52,680 nt of DNA from a virus. The stretch covers positions 1-52,680 of the IMG/VR virus record IMGVR_UViG_3300035670_000286; one strand, written 5' to 3'. The stretch's first letter is position 1. Every line of letters starts with the position of its first letter. Made by a program: the position numbers and the translations under genes. Of the stretch, positions 14,909-23,518 are shown piece by piece. Below the pieces are notes generated by a model. The model saw only the letters and a list, made by a program, of their open reading frames with translations, did not search any database and had not been told where the DNA came from.

Positions 14909-16399
14909 TTATTCTTCCTTTAGGTTGATTGTGTAAATTTTGTATTCAAACTTCTCATCGTTGTATATCTTCATACGTTCCATAAAATGATCTAAGGTAA
15001 AGTTCTTTCTACTCTTATATGTAATGTCATCACTAATATCAAATAGAGTAGCAACTTCTTTGTTATCACCTAAACGCAATCCACGACCAATCGACTGTAA
15101 AGTTCTAATCTTAGACTTTGATGGACTTGCGAATATAATATTATGTAGATTACGAATATTGATGCCTGTAGAGAATGTCCCATATGATGCAACAATGATA
15201 GCATTCGATTCTTGTTCTGTAATTCTACGCACCTCTTCACGTTCATCTACACCAACATCACCGTGAATGAAAAACACAGGACGTTCGTCATCAACGTTAT
15301 CTCGTATCATATTATATAATATTCTGCCGTGTTTGTCAACAAATTGATATAACAAAAGTGTGTTACCTTTGAGACTGATGGCAAGGTTTCGAATGAATTT
15401 ATTTCGTGACGGCTTACCCACAATATAATTTATTTCTTCTTGGTACTTGAAGTTCTTACATGCTTTACATGATTCTTCGTCATGCTTCAGAATCAACGCT
15501 TTGATTTTAAATTTAGCAAGTCTGCCTGAATCAATAAGTTCTTTTGTTGTGGTAATTTGTTTTACTCTACCAAACAATCCTTCTAGCACCAACTTATGTG
15601 TTTGAGTTCCGTCTAGTGTTCCTGTCAAACCAAATCTATACTTGCACTCAGTTAATTTAGTTAGAATGGAAGTTAATGATTGTGCTTTGAATAGGTGTGC
15701 TTCATCACCAATGACTAGATCAAATTGTGAGAACCATTCTTTAGGTAACTTGTAAATTGACTGCCAAGTAGAAATTACAATTGGTAACTTTGTTTGTTTA
15801 TCTGCGCCAGCCATAATTTGATGCACATATTGATTGCTATCAAATCCATAGTCTTCAAAGTCTTTATACAACTGTGCAACTAGTGAGATTGTTGGGACAA
15901 TCACTAATGTCTTACAGTTGAACCAACGAACAAGCAAATAGATGATGAGAGATTTGCCTGATGCAGTAGGTGATAGTAGCATTGATCTTCGATTACGAAC
16001 AGAATGCACAAATGCTTTTACTTGATAATCTCTTGGAGCAAAAGGTATGCCTAGAGTGTCAATAAACTCCATAGCATCGTTGAGTGAGAATTCATCTGAG
16101 CCTTCTACCGATTCATCAAGTTCAATTTCATATTCGCGTTCTTCAGCGAATCGTTGAATATGAGGAAGAAGTCCTGCATAGATTTGGTGTGTTTGATAAT
16201 TGAACAGGCGAATCTTTCCATCCCAAATCTTATTACGAAATGCGGGCATGAATTTATAGCCAGGAACATAGAAGGTGAAATATTCATTGAGTTCCATTGC
16301 GTCTGAGGATTCACAACGAATGTGTAGATATACCTCATTGACTTTTGAAATGTATAATTTATTGGACACCGTTTGTAAACTTCTTCCAGTCAATTGCAT
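14909..16399 (-). CDS. uvsW: UvsW-type DNA/RNA helicase
   Basis: A 496-aa superfamily 2 helicase. It has the Walker A motif SPTASGKS (about 140-150), DEAH box (GDEAHLF, about 232), and motif VI QSIGRGLRLG (about 437). In T4, UvsW branch-migrates recombination intermediates, unwinds R-loops and switches replication from origin to recombination mode. The N-terminal ~100 residues match the UvsW DNA-binding part (FYVPGYKFMPAFRNKIWDGKIRL). It overlaps the end of uvsY by 41 bases. Length agrees with T4 (502 aa). Confidence 0.96.
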   Translation of the reverse strand: MQLTGRSLQTVSNKLYISKVNEVYLHIRCESSDAMELNEYFTFYVPGYKFMPAFRNKIWDGKIRLFNYQTHQIYAGLLPHIQRFAEEREYEIELDESVEGSDEFSLNDAMEFIDTLGIPFAPRDYQVKAFVHSVRNRRSMLLSPTASGKSLIIYLLVRWFNCKTLVIVPTISLVAQLYKDFEDYGFDSNQYVHQIMAGADKQTKLPIVISTWQSIYKLPKEWFSQFDLVIGDEAHLFKAQSLTSILTKLTECKYRFGLTGTLDGTQTHKLVLEGLFGRVKQITTTKELIDSGRLAKFKIKALILKHDEESCKACKNFKYQEEINYIVGKPSRNKFIRNLAISLKGNTLLLYQFVDKHGRILYNMIRDNVDDERPVFFIHGDVGVDEREEVRRITEQESNAIIVASYGTFSTGINIRNLHNIIFASPSKSKIRTLQSIGRGLRLGDNKEVATLFDISDDITYKSRKNFTLDHFMERMKIYNDEKFEYKIYTINLKEE

Positions 16400-16796
16400 T
16401 CTTGATTTGGAAGTTTCGCTGATTAATGTTCTTGATAACTTCTTCGAGAAATGCTAGTTTTTCTTTTTGATTGACAATCTTGACACTCGACTGTATAATA
16501 TCTTTGTCGGATTCCAGATACATGTCTATTTCGTTTTTCATCAATCGTTTCATGAATGGTTCCCAATTCAATTCATCTAATTCTTCTTGGGATAATTTAC
16601 CATTATAGTATTCGTATTTCTTGAGAGAAAGTTCTTTCGACTGAAACTCAATTGACTTCAGTTTGCGCCTTTCTTCGAAATACATCTTAAGATACTTAGC
16701 ATGAAGTTCGGGTACTTGCATTGAAGAAACCCCTAGTTCAGTAGCATCAATTGGCGCGTCTTTACGCCACTCTTCCATCAGTTGATCTAACGTCAT
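16359..16796 (-). CDS. uvsY: UvsY recombination mediator
   Basis: A 145-aa protein matching T4 UvsY (137 aa) in pattern: MTLDQLMEEWRKDAPID at the start, an aromatic, basic middle (KYLKMYFEERRKLKSIE, LKKYEYYNGKL), and a C-terminal helix ending with FQIKNAIDWKKF. UvsY loads UvsX recombinase onto gp32-coated single strands. It is first in a long operon and has its own sigma70 promoter (16831-16859). The uvsX gene is not in this window. Confidence 0.93.
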   Translation of the reverse strand: MTLDQLMEEWRKDAPIDATELGVSSMQVPELHAKYLKMYFEERRKLKSIEFQSKELSLKKYEYYNGKLSQEELDELNWEPFMKRLMKNEIDMYLESDKDIIQSSVKIVNQKEKLAFLEEVIKNINQRNFQIKNAIDWKKFTNGVQ

Positions 16797-16830
16797 AATA
16801 TCTCTCCATACACACTCTAAGTTTCTTCAC

Positions 16831-16859
16831 ATCATAACACAACCTAGGCAGGTTGTCAA
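16831..16859 (-). promoter_or_regulatory. sigma70-type promoter of the uvsY operon
   Basis: Minus strand: TTGACA, 17 bases, TATGAT, about 35 bases before the uvsY start. The -35 box holds the TGA stop of the upstream tube-like gene. The spacer contains a perfect inverted repeat ACAACCT-GCCT-AGGTTGT (16839-16856), a possible operator. It would drive the ~11.5-kb uvsY to zinc-ribbon operon. Confidence 0.88.
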
Positions 16860-17371
16860 ATCTGAGATACAACGTAATAGGTATAATTAAATGTTACGGT
16901 AGATGTTATGAATTCTTGAGTTTCTGCTGTGGAGAAAGTTATATCACCAAGATCGTTTGGATACATTTCAAAGAAATTTACTTTCCACATTGGATTGTTT
17001 GAGTTTGTTTTGATAAACAGAGTACCATCTGAAGTGGTGCTATTATTTGATCCTGGCTTACCATTCAGAGTTCCTACTTTATTTAATGTTGTTGGATTGC
17101 CCAACTGAAACATCCAATTGTATAATTCATACCATGATTGCATGTTTTCGTCAACCATGAAACTCATTGTCAATTGACCAAATGATAATTGATTGCCTGG
17201 AATACTTAACTGTGCAAATGGTGTATTAACTGTAGTAGACTGCAATGCAAGAGAAGGCAGATTCACACTCTGAACAAAGAATGTGAAATTAGGAATTCTA
17301 TCTAAAACAAAATCAAATTTGTTATTAGATAAAAAACTCTTATTGATAGGTGTTGTGCTTAAAGTTGTCAT
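16856..17371 (-). CDS. tail-tube-fold protein after gp23 (gp3 or gp54 candidate)
   Basis: A 171-aa virion protein. The sequence NKFDFVLDRIPNFTFFVQS, SVNLPSLALQSTTVNTPF, then LSIPGNQLSFGQLTMSFMVDE and SWYELYNWMF follows the tail-tube fold of gp19-like proteins (N-terminal strand pair, P-G turn, then mid-sheet W motif). In related marine phages this position is often annotated as tail completion gp3; T4 gp54 also has a tube-like fold. I cannot decide between a tube initiator, a tube cap or a third tube paralogue. It has its own late box (17396-17403) and is separated from gp23 by a strong terminator. Confidence 0.7.
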   Translation of the reverse strand: MTTLSTTPINKSFLSNNKFDFVLDRIPNFTFFVQSVNLPSLALQSTTVNTPFAQLSIPGNQLSFGQLTMSFMVDENMQSWYELYNWMFQLGNPTTLNKVGTLNGKPGSNNSTTSDGTLFIKTNSNNPMWKVNFFEMYPNDLGDITFSTAETQEFITSTVTFNYTYYVVSQI

Positions 17372-17395
17372 GGAATCCTCTCAAAGGCTTTACAT

Positions 17396-17403
17396 TATTT
17401 ATA
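17396..17403 (-). promoter_or_regulatory. T4-type late promoter box (TATAAATA) of the tube-like gene
   Basis: Exact TATAAATA on the minus strand, 25 bases before the start codon and directly after the gp23 terminator. It is the sequence recognised by gp55 holoenzyme in T4. Confidence 0.85.
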
Positions 17404-17405
17404 AG

Positions 17406-17437
17406 ACAAAAAAAGAGGGCACCTAGGTGCCCTCTTT
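17406..17437 (-). terminator. intrinsic terminator after gp23
   Basis: A perfect 26-base palindrome (17412-17437; AAAGAGGGCACC with its complement) followed on the minus strand by a run of seven T. It lies 28 bases past the gp23 stop and closes the capsid transcript. Confidence 0.92.
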
Positions 17438-17465
17438 GAAGTCCGATCTTTGTCGGCTCTATCGA

Positions 17466-18788
17466 TTACATCAGGTTAGTGATGTTGATTCTACGATAGT
17501 AGGTGTTCTTTTTAGAGAACGAGATTACGCCGTCAGCATCAGATGTTGCAAATGGGTTTGCAACCATGCCGTAACGAGTCTTGAAGCCGATCTTAGGCTG
17601 GAAAGTGTCCTGACCAACTGCACGAACCATCTGTAGAGGAACGTATGGGCAGTAGAACAGACCAGCATCAAATGCGGACTGACCTTTGTAACCGATTGTA
17701 GCGTAGTGAACGCCTGAAGATGCTGCGAAGTATGGATCAATGTAGACCTTGATACGACCATTCAGAACACCAGCGAATGTGTTGCCTGTATCGTCAACTT
17801 GCAGGTTGTTTGCGAGAGCAGGTGTATAGTCTAGAACACCAGCCATCTGAAGTGCGGATGCAACGTCTGAAGAGCAAATCAGAACGTTACCCTTGCCACG
17901 GCGAGTAGCCTTAGCAATTGCGTTTGATTCACGCTCAAGTTGGAACATCAGACCCTTGAACTTTTCAACTGACCAACGACCGTTAGCGTCAACGTCAAGG
18001 TTGAAAGTACCAGCAGATGCTACGTTTTCTTGTGCACCAATTGTTGCAGAAATGTTTACTTGACGAACAACTTCACGGTTGATTTCAGCAAGAATTTCTG
18101 TAGACAGAATGTTTGCAAGTTCTTGCTCTGCGTCAAGACCGTGAACAGCCTTAAGGTCCTGAGCAAGTTCCATTGTGTATTCTGCTTTCAGCGCACGGCT
18201 ACGAGCGGTAACAGCAACCTTTTCGATGCTGAATGCCATCTCTTGGAAGCCCTGACCAACACCATCGCCAAGTGCTTCAGCAGCAGCGGTAGTAAGACCA
18301 GTACCAACTGTATACTCTGTACCACTTGAAAGTGATGCTGGAGTAGAACCAGTTTGTGACTGTGATGTGTTAGCAAATGCAGTATTTGCTTCGTTGAACA
18401 ATGCTTCAGTACCGCCTTGTGTGCTGTAACGTGAACGCATTGCAAAAATCAGACCTGTAGGACCTGTCATTGGCTGAACGCCGCAAATGTCATAAGCGAT
18501 CAGGTTAGGAGCAGCACGGCGAACCAGGCTGATCAGAACAGGATCATAAATGTCAATTGCACCATCGCCTGCTGTTGAAGAAGATGCACCCATTGCGTTT
18601 GTTGGTGCTGCTTCTGACAGAAGGCTTGTTGGCTCGCGATAGCCGCCAGATGAATTCTCACGGCACGAAATTTCTTGGTTCTCAAGAAGTTGTGCTGTGA
18701 CCGCTCTCTTGTGTGCGTCCTTAATCGCACCAAGATCAGGATGATCCAGAACTGGAGTCCATTTCTTTACGAGTTGATTTACATTCAT
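17466..18788 (-). CDS. gp23: gp23 major capsid protein
   Basis: A 440-aa HK97-fold capsid protein of T4 type. The N-terminal ~59 residues are a propeptide; SLLSEAAPT contains a protease site of the LxE type used by gp21, predicting cleavage after E59 and a mature protein of about 381 residues. The family core follows (DIYDPVLISLVRRAAPNLIAYDI; QPMTGPTGLIFAMRSRY). The C-terminal part (IGFKTRYGMVANPF) is also typical. T4 gp23 is 521 aa; marine relatives are shorter, as here. It has a late box (18827-18834), an AAGGAGAG site and its own terminator, as expected for the most abundant virion protein. Confidence 0.97.
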   Translation of the reverse strand: MNVNQLVKKWTPVLDHPDLGAIKDAHKRAVTAQLLENQEISCRENSSGGYREPTSLLSEAAPTNAMGASSSTAGDGAIDIYDPVLISLVRRAAPNLIAYDICGVQPMTGPTGLIFAMRSRYSTQGGTEALFNEANTAFANTSQSQTGSTPASLSSGTEYTVGTGLTTAAAEALGDGVGQGFQEMAFSIEKVAVTARSRALKAEYTMELAQDLKAVHGLDAEQELANILSTEILAEINREVVRQVNISATIGAQENVASAGTFNLDVDANGRWSVEKFKGLMFQLERESNAIAKATRRGKGNVLICSSDVASALQMAGVLDYTPALANNLQVDDTGNTFAGVLNGRIKVYIDPYFAASSGVHYATIGYKGQSAFDAGLFYCPYVPLQMVRAVGQDTFQPKIGFKTRYGMVANPFATSDADGVISFSKKNTYYRRINITNLM

Positions 18789-18826
18789 ATTTCTCTCCTT
18801 TGAGTATTGTGTATGTTATTACAGTT

Positions 18827-18834
18827 TATTTATA
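18827..18834 (-). promoter_or_regulatory. late promoter box (TATAAATA) of gp23
   Basis: Exact TATAAATA on the minus strand, about 39 bases before the gp23 start and just past the gp22 stop. Confidence 0.88.
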
Positions 18835-18839
18835 AAAAC

Positions 18840-19649
18840 TTATTTCCTGAGGGTTCTAGAAATGCTCTTAACATAGTGAGACATTACCGGTGAAAATTCT
18901 TCGTCAAGTGTGTCTTCTGCTTCAAACTGATCTTTTGCTGGAGCAACATCTTGAGCCTTAGACTCTTCAAAATACTTTTTCTTTGTGAGATTTAGTTTTT
19001 CTTTGTAATCTTCTTCAGATACAAATTCAATGTTTTCTGCAAGAGTTTTCAGTTTAGCCGCTTGAACTTCAGTTAAACCTTCTGTTACTTGTGAAAGAAT
19101 TGTTGTCTTTTTGTATGCGTTAATTTGATTTTTCAGATTAACGTTTTCGGTAACTGTCTTGTCGATTTCTGTTTCCAAAGTATCGACTTTTGACGCTAGT
19201 TCTTCAACCATGTCAACTTTTTCTTCAGGAATATCAATGTAATGTTCTACGAAAAGATTCTTCAATCCAGTCATGAAATCTTCAACAATCTCAGATTTGA
19301 TTCCAGACTCAATTGCCAACTTATTTTGTTCCATCCACTCGCTAACAACATAGTCAAGGTATTCATCAACTTTAGCAACAATGTTTTCGTTGATTGCTTT
19401 AGTTTCTTCCTCAAGTTTTGTAGCATATTCGGCGTCAAGTTGTTCAATCTGTTCATTAACTTTTGCAACTACAGCGGCTTCAAAAATAGCCTTTGCGTTT
19501 GCCTTGAATTCTTCAGAAAGATTTTCGCCGGAGAAAATCGCGTTGATATCCTCGGTGGCATCAACTTTGATTTCGTCCTTTACAATTTCTTCAGAATGAA
19601 GTTCATCCTGATTTTCGATGACTTCATCTTGCTTAATTTTGTCAGTCAT
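18840..19649 (-). CDS. gp22: gp22 prohead core scaffold protein
   Basis: A 269-aa, very acidic, helical protein (ENQDELHSEEIVKDEIKVD at the start; long coiled-coil stretch VEELASKVDTLETEIDKTV). This composition and its place between gp21 and gp23 fit the main scaffold of T4-like proheads. The scaffold is degraded by gp21 during maturation. T4 gp22 has 269 aa as well. Late box at 19687-19694. Confidence 0.92.
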   Translation of the reverse strand: MTDKIKQDEVIENQDELHSEEIVKDEIKVDATEDINAIFSGENLSEEFKANAKAIFEAAVVAKVNEQIEQLDAEYATKLEEETKAINENIVAKVDEYLDYVVSEWMEQNKLAIESGIKSEIVEDFMTGLKNLFVEHYIDIPEEKVDMVEELASKVDTLETEIDKTVTENVNLKNQINAYKKTTILSQVTEGLTEVQAAKLKTLAENIEFVSEEDYKEKLNLTKKKYFEESKAQDVAPAKDQFEAEDTLDEEFSPVMSHYVKSISRTLRK

Positions 19650-19686
19650 AATACTCTCCTTATGCGTATTTAAAGATTTACTTACC

Positions 19687-19694
19687 TATTTATA
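19687..19694 (-). promoter_or_regulatory. late promoter box (TATAAATA) of gp22
   Basis: Exact TATAAATA on the minus strand, about 38 bases before the gp22 start and just past the gp21 stop. Confidence 0.85.
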
Positions 19695-19700
19695 AAAAAA

Positions 19701-20348
19701 TTATAGTTTAGACAGGAAATCATTAAAGGTACGCAGCATATTTTCTTCTAAATTGCGTTTTGAGGACTTTTTGATGGTGTCTCTATACTGTGCAATCTGC
19801 ACTTCCTTTATGATTCCGTTTTCCCAAACCCATTCTTTGTTTTCCATAATGCCTCTTACGAACGCATCTGGTGCTGAAGGATCGGCAACAATATCGGCAG
19901 CGGTTGCAAGATAAAAATCATCTTTAACATATTTAACACCGTTCTTTTCTTCAAGAGTTCCCATGCCTCTTGTAGAAACACCTAGAGTAGCACCCTCTAA
20001 CATAAGGTTCTTAACAATATTACCATAAGGAGTATCCATGATTTTTGCTTTACCCATAAAGTCGTTGCCTACTTGACGCAACTCTTTAATCATGTGAGAT
20101 ACTCTTTCGAGGTTGATTGTTGGACCTTCAGGATGTCCTAACTCGCCATATGCGCGATTCTTTTCAACGTATTCTTTGATATATCGATCTGCTTCTTTTT
20201 GAAGAACACTAATGGGATAAACTCTACCATTACGGTTCTTTTGTTCAGCCTGCATGAAAGGTCCTTCAATGAAGAACTGCTTCTTGCCGCCTTCTGTTTC
20301 TTCGGTAATAATATTTACCTGTTCGTTAATTTCTGTAATTAATTTCAT
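19701..20348 (-). CDS. gp21: gp21 prohead maturation protease
   Basis: A 215-aa serine protease of the herpesvirus-assemblin-like T4 family. The likely catalytic histidine is in GELGHPEGP (H72) and the serine in LGVSTRGMG (S125). It becomes active in the prohead, removes the scaffold and the gp23 propeptide. The N-terminal KQFFIEGPFMQAEQKNRNGRVYP is the conserved start of this family. The start overlaps the stop of the 99-aa gene as ATGA. Same length class as T4 gp21 (212 aa). Confidence 0.95.
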   Translation of the reverse strand: MKLITEINEQVNIITEETEGGKKQFFIEGPFMQAEQKNRNGRVYPISVLQKEADRYIKEYVEKNRAYGELGHPEGPTINLERVSHMIKELRQVGNDFMGKAKIMDTPYGNIVKNLMLEGATLGVSTRGMGTLEEKNGVKYVKDDFYLATAADIVADPSAPDAFVRGIMENKEWVWENGIIKEVQIAQYRDTIKKSSKRNLEENMLRTFNDFLSKL

Positions 20349-20644
20349 TTGATCCCCGCAGACTTTCTTCTTCTGAGTGACATTGCTCTTTTTCTTAGAA
20401 TGCGTGATAGCAATGGTTTTCTTTTTCTAGCAGCCTTGCGCTGTGCAAGTCTTCTATGCATTCTTTCTTGAGAGGTCATACGCACAAGTTTTCCGTCAAC
20501 AACTTTATATCCAGGACGCATGGAAACAAATTTTCGTCTTTGTATAACGATTTTTCCTTTTGCATCTCTACGGACACGATTGACTTTAGCAAAATTTGCT
20601 TCGTCAACTTCCGACTCTGCAATGAACTCTTTAAAACTTAGCAT
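20345..20644 (-). CDS. basic prohead-region protein (99 aa)
   Basis: An acidic N-terminus (LSFKEFIAESEVDEANF) is followed by a strongly basic rest (VRRDAKGKIVIQRRKF, RRLAQRKAARKRKPLLSRILRKRAMSLRRR is split over two arms). It is in the place of T4 gene 68, a small prohead core gene, and basic Lys/Arg-rich proteins with this shape are usual there in marine relatives. DNA or scaffold binding inside the prohead is inferred. I do not assign gp68 firmly because sequence identity cannot be judged. Confidence 0.7.
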   Translation of the reverse strand: MLSFKEFIAESEVDEANFAKVNRVRRDAKGKIVIQRRKFVSMRPGYKVVDGKLVRMTSQERMHRRLAQRKAARKRKPLLSRILRKRAMSLRRRKSAGIK

Positions 20645-20646
20645 GT

Positions 20647-21108
20647 TTAGGAGATACCGTCATCAGTTACTTCACGGCTTGAATATCCTGCTGTCTTCTT
20701 ACCTTCTACGATGATTGTGTATGCAGCACCGTTTGTAAATCCTACAGTAGAAATTAAAAGATCGCCGTTTGTATTAGCGATATCGTTTGTGATTGGGCAA
20801 GTGCCGTTTGTGACTAAATCAAAAACACCAGAACCAGTTAAAGTAACTGCGGTGTTTGGCGCATCACCACTCCAACTTAGTTTGACGATTGGAGATTGTG
20901 TTGCAGATGCGCCTGATGCAATTGACCAAAAAAGTTTGTTGATTGTAAGACGTTGTGAGGAACCATCACCAGTAGATGCAATCAAATTATTTGCGGTAAC
21001 TTTTGTAACAAACGATTCATTACCCGAACCATCATTTTCATGAGTAAACTTATAAGCCCATGCAGTTGCATGATCTTTAAGTTTTTGAGAAGTTAAAGTA
21101 TTTGCCAT
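20647..21108 (-). CDS. beta-rich hypothetical virion protein in the prohead cluster (153 aa)
   Basis: The sequence begins MANTLTSQKLKDHATAWAYKF and is rich in Thr, Ser, Gly and Asn with alternating strands (TVGFTNGAAYTIIVEGKK near the end). There are no acidic helices, so it is unlike scaffold proteins. It lies between the 195-aa core protein and the 99-aa basic protein. A capsid decoration or vertex protein is a reasonable guess. The family is not one I can name. It starts 3 bases past the stop of the preceding gene. Confidence 0.65.
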   Translation of the reverse strand: MANTLTSQKLKDHATAWAYKFTHENDGSGNESFVTKVTANNLIASTGDGSSQRLTINKLFWSIASGASATQSPIVKLSWSGDAPNTAVTLTGSGVFDLVTNGTCPITNDIANTNGDLLISTVGFTNGAAYTIIVEGKKTAGYSSREVTDDGIS

Positions 21109-21110
21109 AG

Positions 21111-21698
21111 TTAATCAACCACAACCTGTGAAATCGCAAATTCTAAAAGGCTTTCTGCATCTTCTTCAAGTTTTAGCATGAAGAATTCTTTGTTGTCTTC
21201 ATTTAAATCTTCGTAAAGTTTAAATAGAATATCAACTGCTGCTTCTTCTTTCATCTTTGCTTTGATAGTAGCATATGCTTTTTTTGCTGCTTCGGGTTTG
21301 TCTTTTACCATTGCTGAAGCAACTGCATATGGTCCGCCTTTGTCTTCGTCACCAACACCCTTCTTTTCGAACTCTTTGCCGATGGTGTGCGCCATTTTGG
21401 TTTGCTGTTTAGTGAAGTCTGCTTCTTTCATAGACTTCATCATTTTTTTATATGTTTTCATTTCTGTAACAGCCTCTTCTCCAAATGGTTGTTTATTGTC
21501 CAGTCTATCAGCACGGCGTTTACCTTGTCCAGATTTTACGTCTTTTGGACCAACTTCTTCAGGACCAACTTTTTCCAAATCGCCTGGGTCTTTTGTTTGT
21601 GCCAAATATGTAGTGTGAACAAACTCATGCTCCTTTTTTGCTTTTGGAGCAATGCCCGTTATTTCATCTACTTGTATGAATGACTTAAAGGTCCTCAT
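21111..21698 (-). CDS. hypothetical prohead core protein (195 aa)
   Basis: A highly charged, helical protein. The start MRTFKSFIQVDEITG is of the type seen in many phage proteins cut by the prohead protease; the middle is basic (KKMMKSMKEADFTKQQTK); the segment KGGPYAVASAMVKDKPEAAKKAYA is a recurrent phage motif; the C-terminus is an acidic helix. It overlaps the preceding 74-aa gene by 14 bases. A core or internal head protein is inferred from place and composition. Confidence 0.65.
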   Translation of the reverse strand: MRTFKSFIQVDEITGIAPKAKKEHEFVHTTYLAQTKDPGDLEKVGPEEVGPKDVKSGQGKRRADRLDNKQPFGEEAVTEMKTYKKMMKSMKEADFTKQQTKMAHTIGKEFEKKGVGDEDKGGPYAVASAMVKDKPEAAKKAYATIKAKMKEEAAVDILFKLYEDLNEDNKEFFMLKLEEDAESLLEFAISQVVVD

Positions 21699-21909
21699 CT
21701 ACGTTTCCTTCTGAACTTGACTGGAACTCTTGTTCCAAATTATCTTCGTTTGATTCGTCATTGTCCCTAAACAATGCACCTGCAACTTCAACTTTTCTAG
21801 TCTGCAATGCGTCATAAACTTTAGCCTGAAGTGCATCAAAGATATGTGATTTGAAGTCTACTGGTTTAGAATCTGCCGCACTAGTTACTGCTAATTGAAT
21901 GTTTTCCAT
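21685..21909 (-). CDS. small prohead core protein (gp67 candidate, 74 aa)
   Basis: The protein begins MENIQLAVTSAADSKPVDF and continues HIFDALQAKVYDALQTRKVEVAGALF, then an acidic tail (DNDESNEDNLEQEF). Length, acidity and place right after the portal gene match T4 gp67 (80 aa), an essential prohead core protein. Late box at 21937-21944 and a GGAGA site precede the start. Confidence 0.7.
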   Translation of the reverse strand: MENIQLAVTSAADSKPVDFKSHIFDALQAKVYDALQTRKVEVAGALFRDNDESNEDNLEQEFQSSSEGNVDEDL

Positions 21910-21936
21910 AGTATATCTCCTATATTCTGATGTGTT

Positions 21937-21944
21937 TATTTATA
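21937..21944 (-). promoter_or_regulatory. late promoter box (TATAAATA) of the prohead core genes
   Basis: Exact TATAAATA on the minus strand in the 52-base gap after the portal gene, about 28 bases before the 74-aa gene start. Confidence 0.86.
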
Positions 21945-21961
21945 AAAAACGGAACTTTTAA

Positions 21962-23518
21962 TTATTGATCCGATCTCTTCACATTAATTACTACTTCTTG
22001 TGGAGAACCAACAGATTGTGTTGGTTGAGGTTCAGGAACAGGAGGCAATTCATCTGGCTCATCAGCCGATTCTTCTTCCATTTCTTTATCAAGTTCTTCA
22101 ATTTCATCTTCAGTTTGTCTTAGAACATGTTTACGAACCCATGCTTGAGAGAAATACTTACCAACATAATTGTCAACATCACCAAGAATACCAAGACGTT
22201 CTTTAAGAATTTCTACTTCTTTGAGTTCGGCAAAATGCATATCGTTCATGAAGTCATATGAAATGTCTTCTTTGATCATTGTCCATTCTGCTTTGGTACA
22301 TACTCCCTTGAGTAACAATTGTGTTTCAAGCAATCTATCAAACAAGTGAGAGAAACGCAAGCGCAATCTTGAAATAAATTTAGAAAATTTTAGTTCATCG
22401 CGAGTGATTTCCGATGCACGACCAAGTGAGAACCCATTATCTGCTTCAAGTCTTGAGATTGGAACATTAAGTGCTTTGTAGAGTTTCTTTTGAAAATATA
22501 GAACGTCTTCAATTTCACCTAGATTTTGACCCGCAGGCAGCGTGGTGATTTCAGTTCCTCGACCACCTTCTCTTCGTGGCAGCCAAAAGTCTTCAAGCAT
22601 TGTCTGAAATCTTCTATCGTCACGAATCTCACCAGTCTGTGCATCGTATACTAATTTGTTTTTATACTTCTGCATGATTTCGCGCAGGTATTGTTCTGCC
22701 TTCATCTTAGGTAGATTACCAACATCGATGTAGAAAATTCTACGTTCTGGTGCGCGAGAGATACGATAGATTACTGTAGCATCTTCAAGCATACGCAACT
22801 GATTGAGTGGCTTGAGTGCTTTGTGTAGATGAGAAACAATAATTTTTCCATCTTTATCTGTTACACCAGAATGAACATAACAGATAGAATCGGGAGCAAT
22901 TTTTAGTCCTTGATTGCCATCATTGTTAAATCCTTTAGCAGAATAAATGAAATATTCGTTTGATTCAGGTATGACTTGTTGTGTTTGTCCTAAAACTTGT
23001 TTTGATTTTTTATTTTCACGAACTTTGCGTATTTTTCGGGGATCAATGTAACGAATCTCCTTAAGTCCTTGACGAGGATTTTTTTCATCAATCATCATGT
23101 GATAGTAAAGTCTACCATCAACATACCAACGTCTGAAAATATCGTAGCCTTGATTGTTGAAGTCCAGCAACTTCATAATCTGATAGTATTCTTCTCGAAT
23201 TTTTTTCTTGACAGATTCGGGCTGTTCAAGTTTATCAAGAATAATTTGAACTGGATAATCACCATCGCCATAAACAATTGCTTCGTTTACGATATCTTCA
23301 ATTGCGGTATCGCATTCTGGCTGAAGTGCCATTTCTCGATATCGTTTGATTAAGTCTGCATCATTACGAATCGAACCTTCAAGATCGGTATATATGCCAT
23401 AAACGCCACCGCCGGCGATTGCAACTGAACCGTCTTCTTGTGTGGGTGGTGCGAATGACTTTACCTCTGGCAATTCTTCATCTTTGCCAATTTTATATCC
23501 AAATAATTTTATCGCCAT
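21962..23518 (-). CDS. gp20: gp20 portal protein
   Basis: A 518-aa portal protein that forms the dodecameric ring at the packaging vertex. Family hallmarks are ECDTAIEDIVNEAIVYGD (about 90-108), RWYVDGRLYYH, EIRYIDPRKIRKVRE, RISRAPERRIFYIDVGNLP and the long PISRLE / FSLGRASEITRDELKFSKFI region. T4 gp20 is 524 aa. The acidic, proline-rich C-terminus (EEESADEPDELPPVPEPQP) is the usual variable tail. The start is preceded by AGGAAAG. A hairpin terminator sits between its late box and its start codon, which is unusual. Confidence 0.97.
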   Translation of the reverse strand: MAIKLFGYKIGKDEELPEVKSFAPPTQEDGSVAIAGGGVYGIYTDLEGSIRNDADLIKRYREMALQPECDTAIEDIVNEAIVYGDGDYPVQIILDKLEQPESVKKKIREEYYQIMKLLDFNNQGYDIFRRWYVDGRLYYHMMIDEKNPRQGLKEIRYIDPRKIRKVRENKKSKQVLGQTQQVIPESNEYFIYSAKGFNNDGNQGLKIAPDSICYVHSGVTDKDGKIIVSHLHKALKPLNQLRMLEDATVIYRISRAPERRIFYIDVGNLPKMKAEQYLREIMQKYKNKLVYDAQTGEIRDDRRFQTMLEDFWLPRREGGRGTEITTLPAGQNLGEIEDVLYFQKKLYKALNVPISRLEADNGFSLGRASEITRDELKFSKFISRLRLRFSHLFDRLLETQLLLKGVCTKAEWTMIKEDISYDFMNDMHFAELKEVEILKERLGILGDVDNYVGKYFSQAWVRKHVLRQTEDEIEELDKEMEEESADEPDELPPVPEPQPTQSVGSPQEVVINVKRSDQ

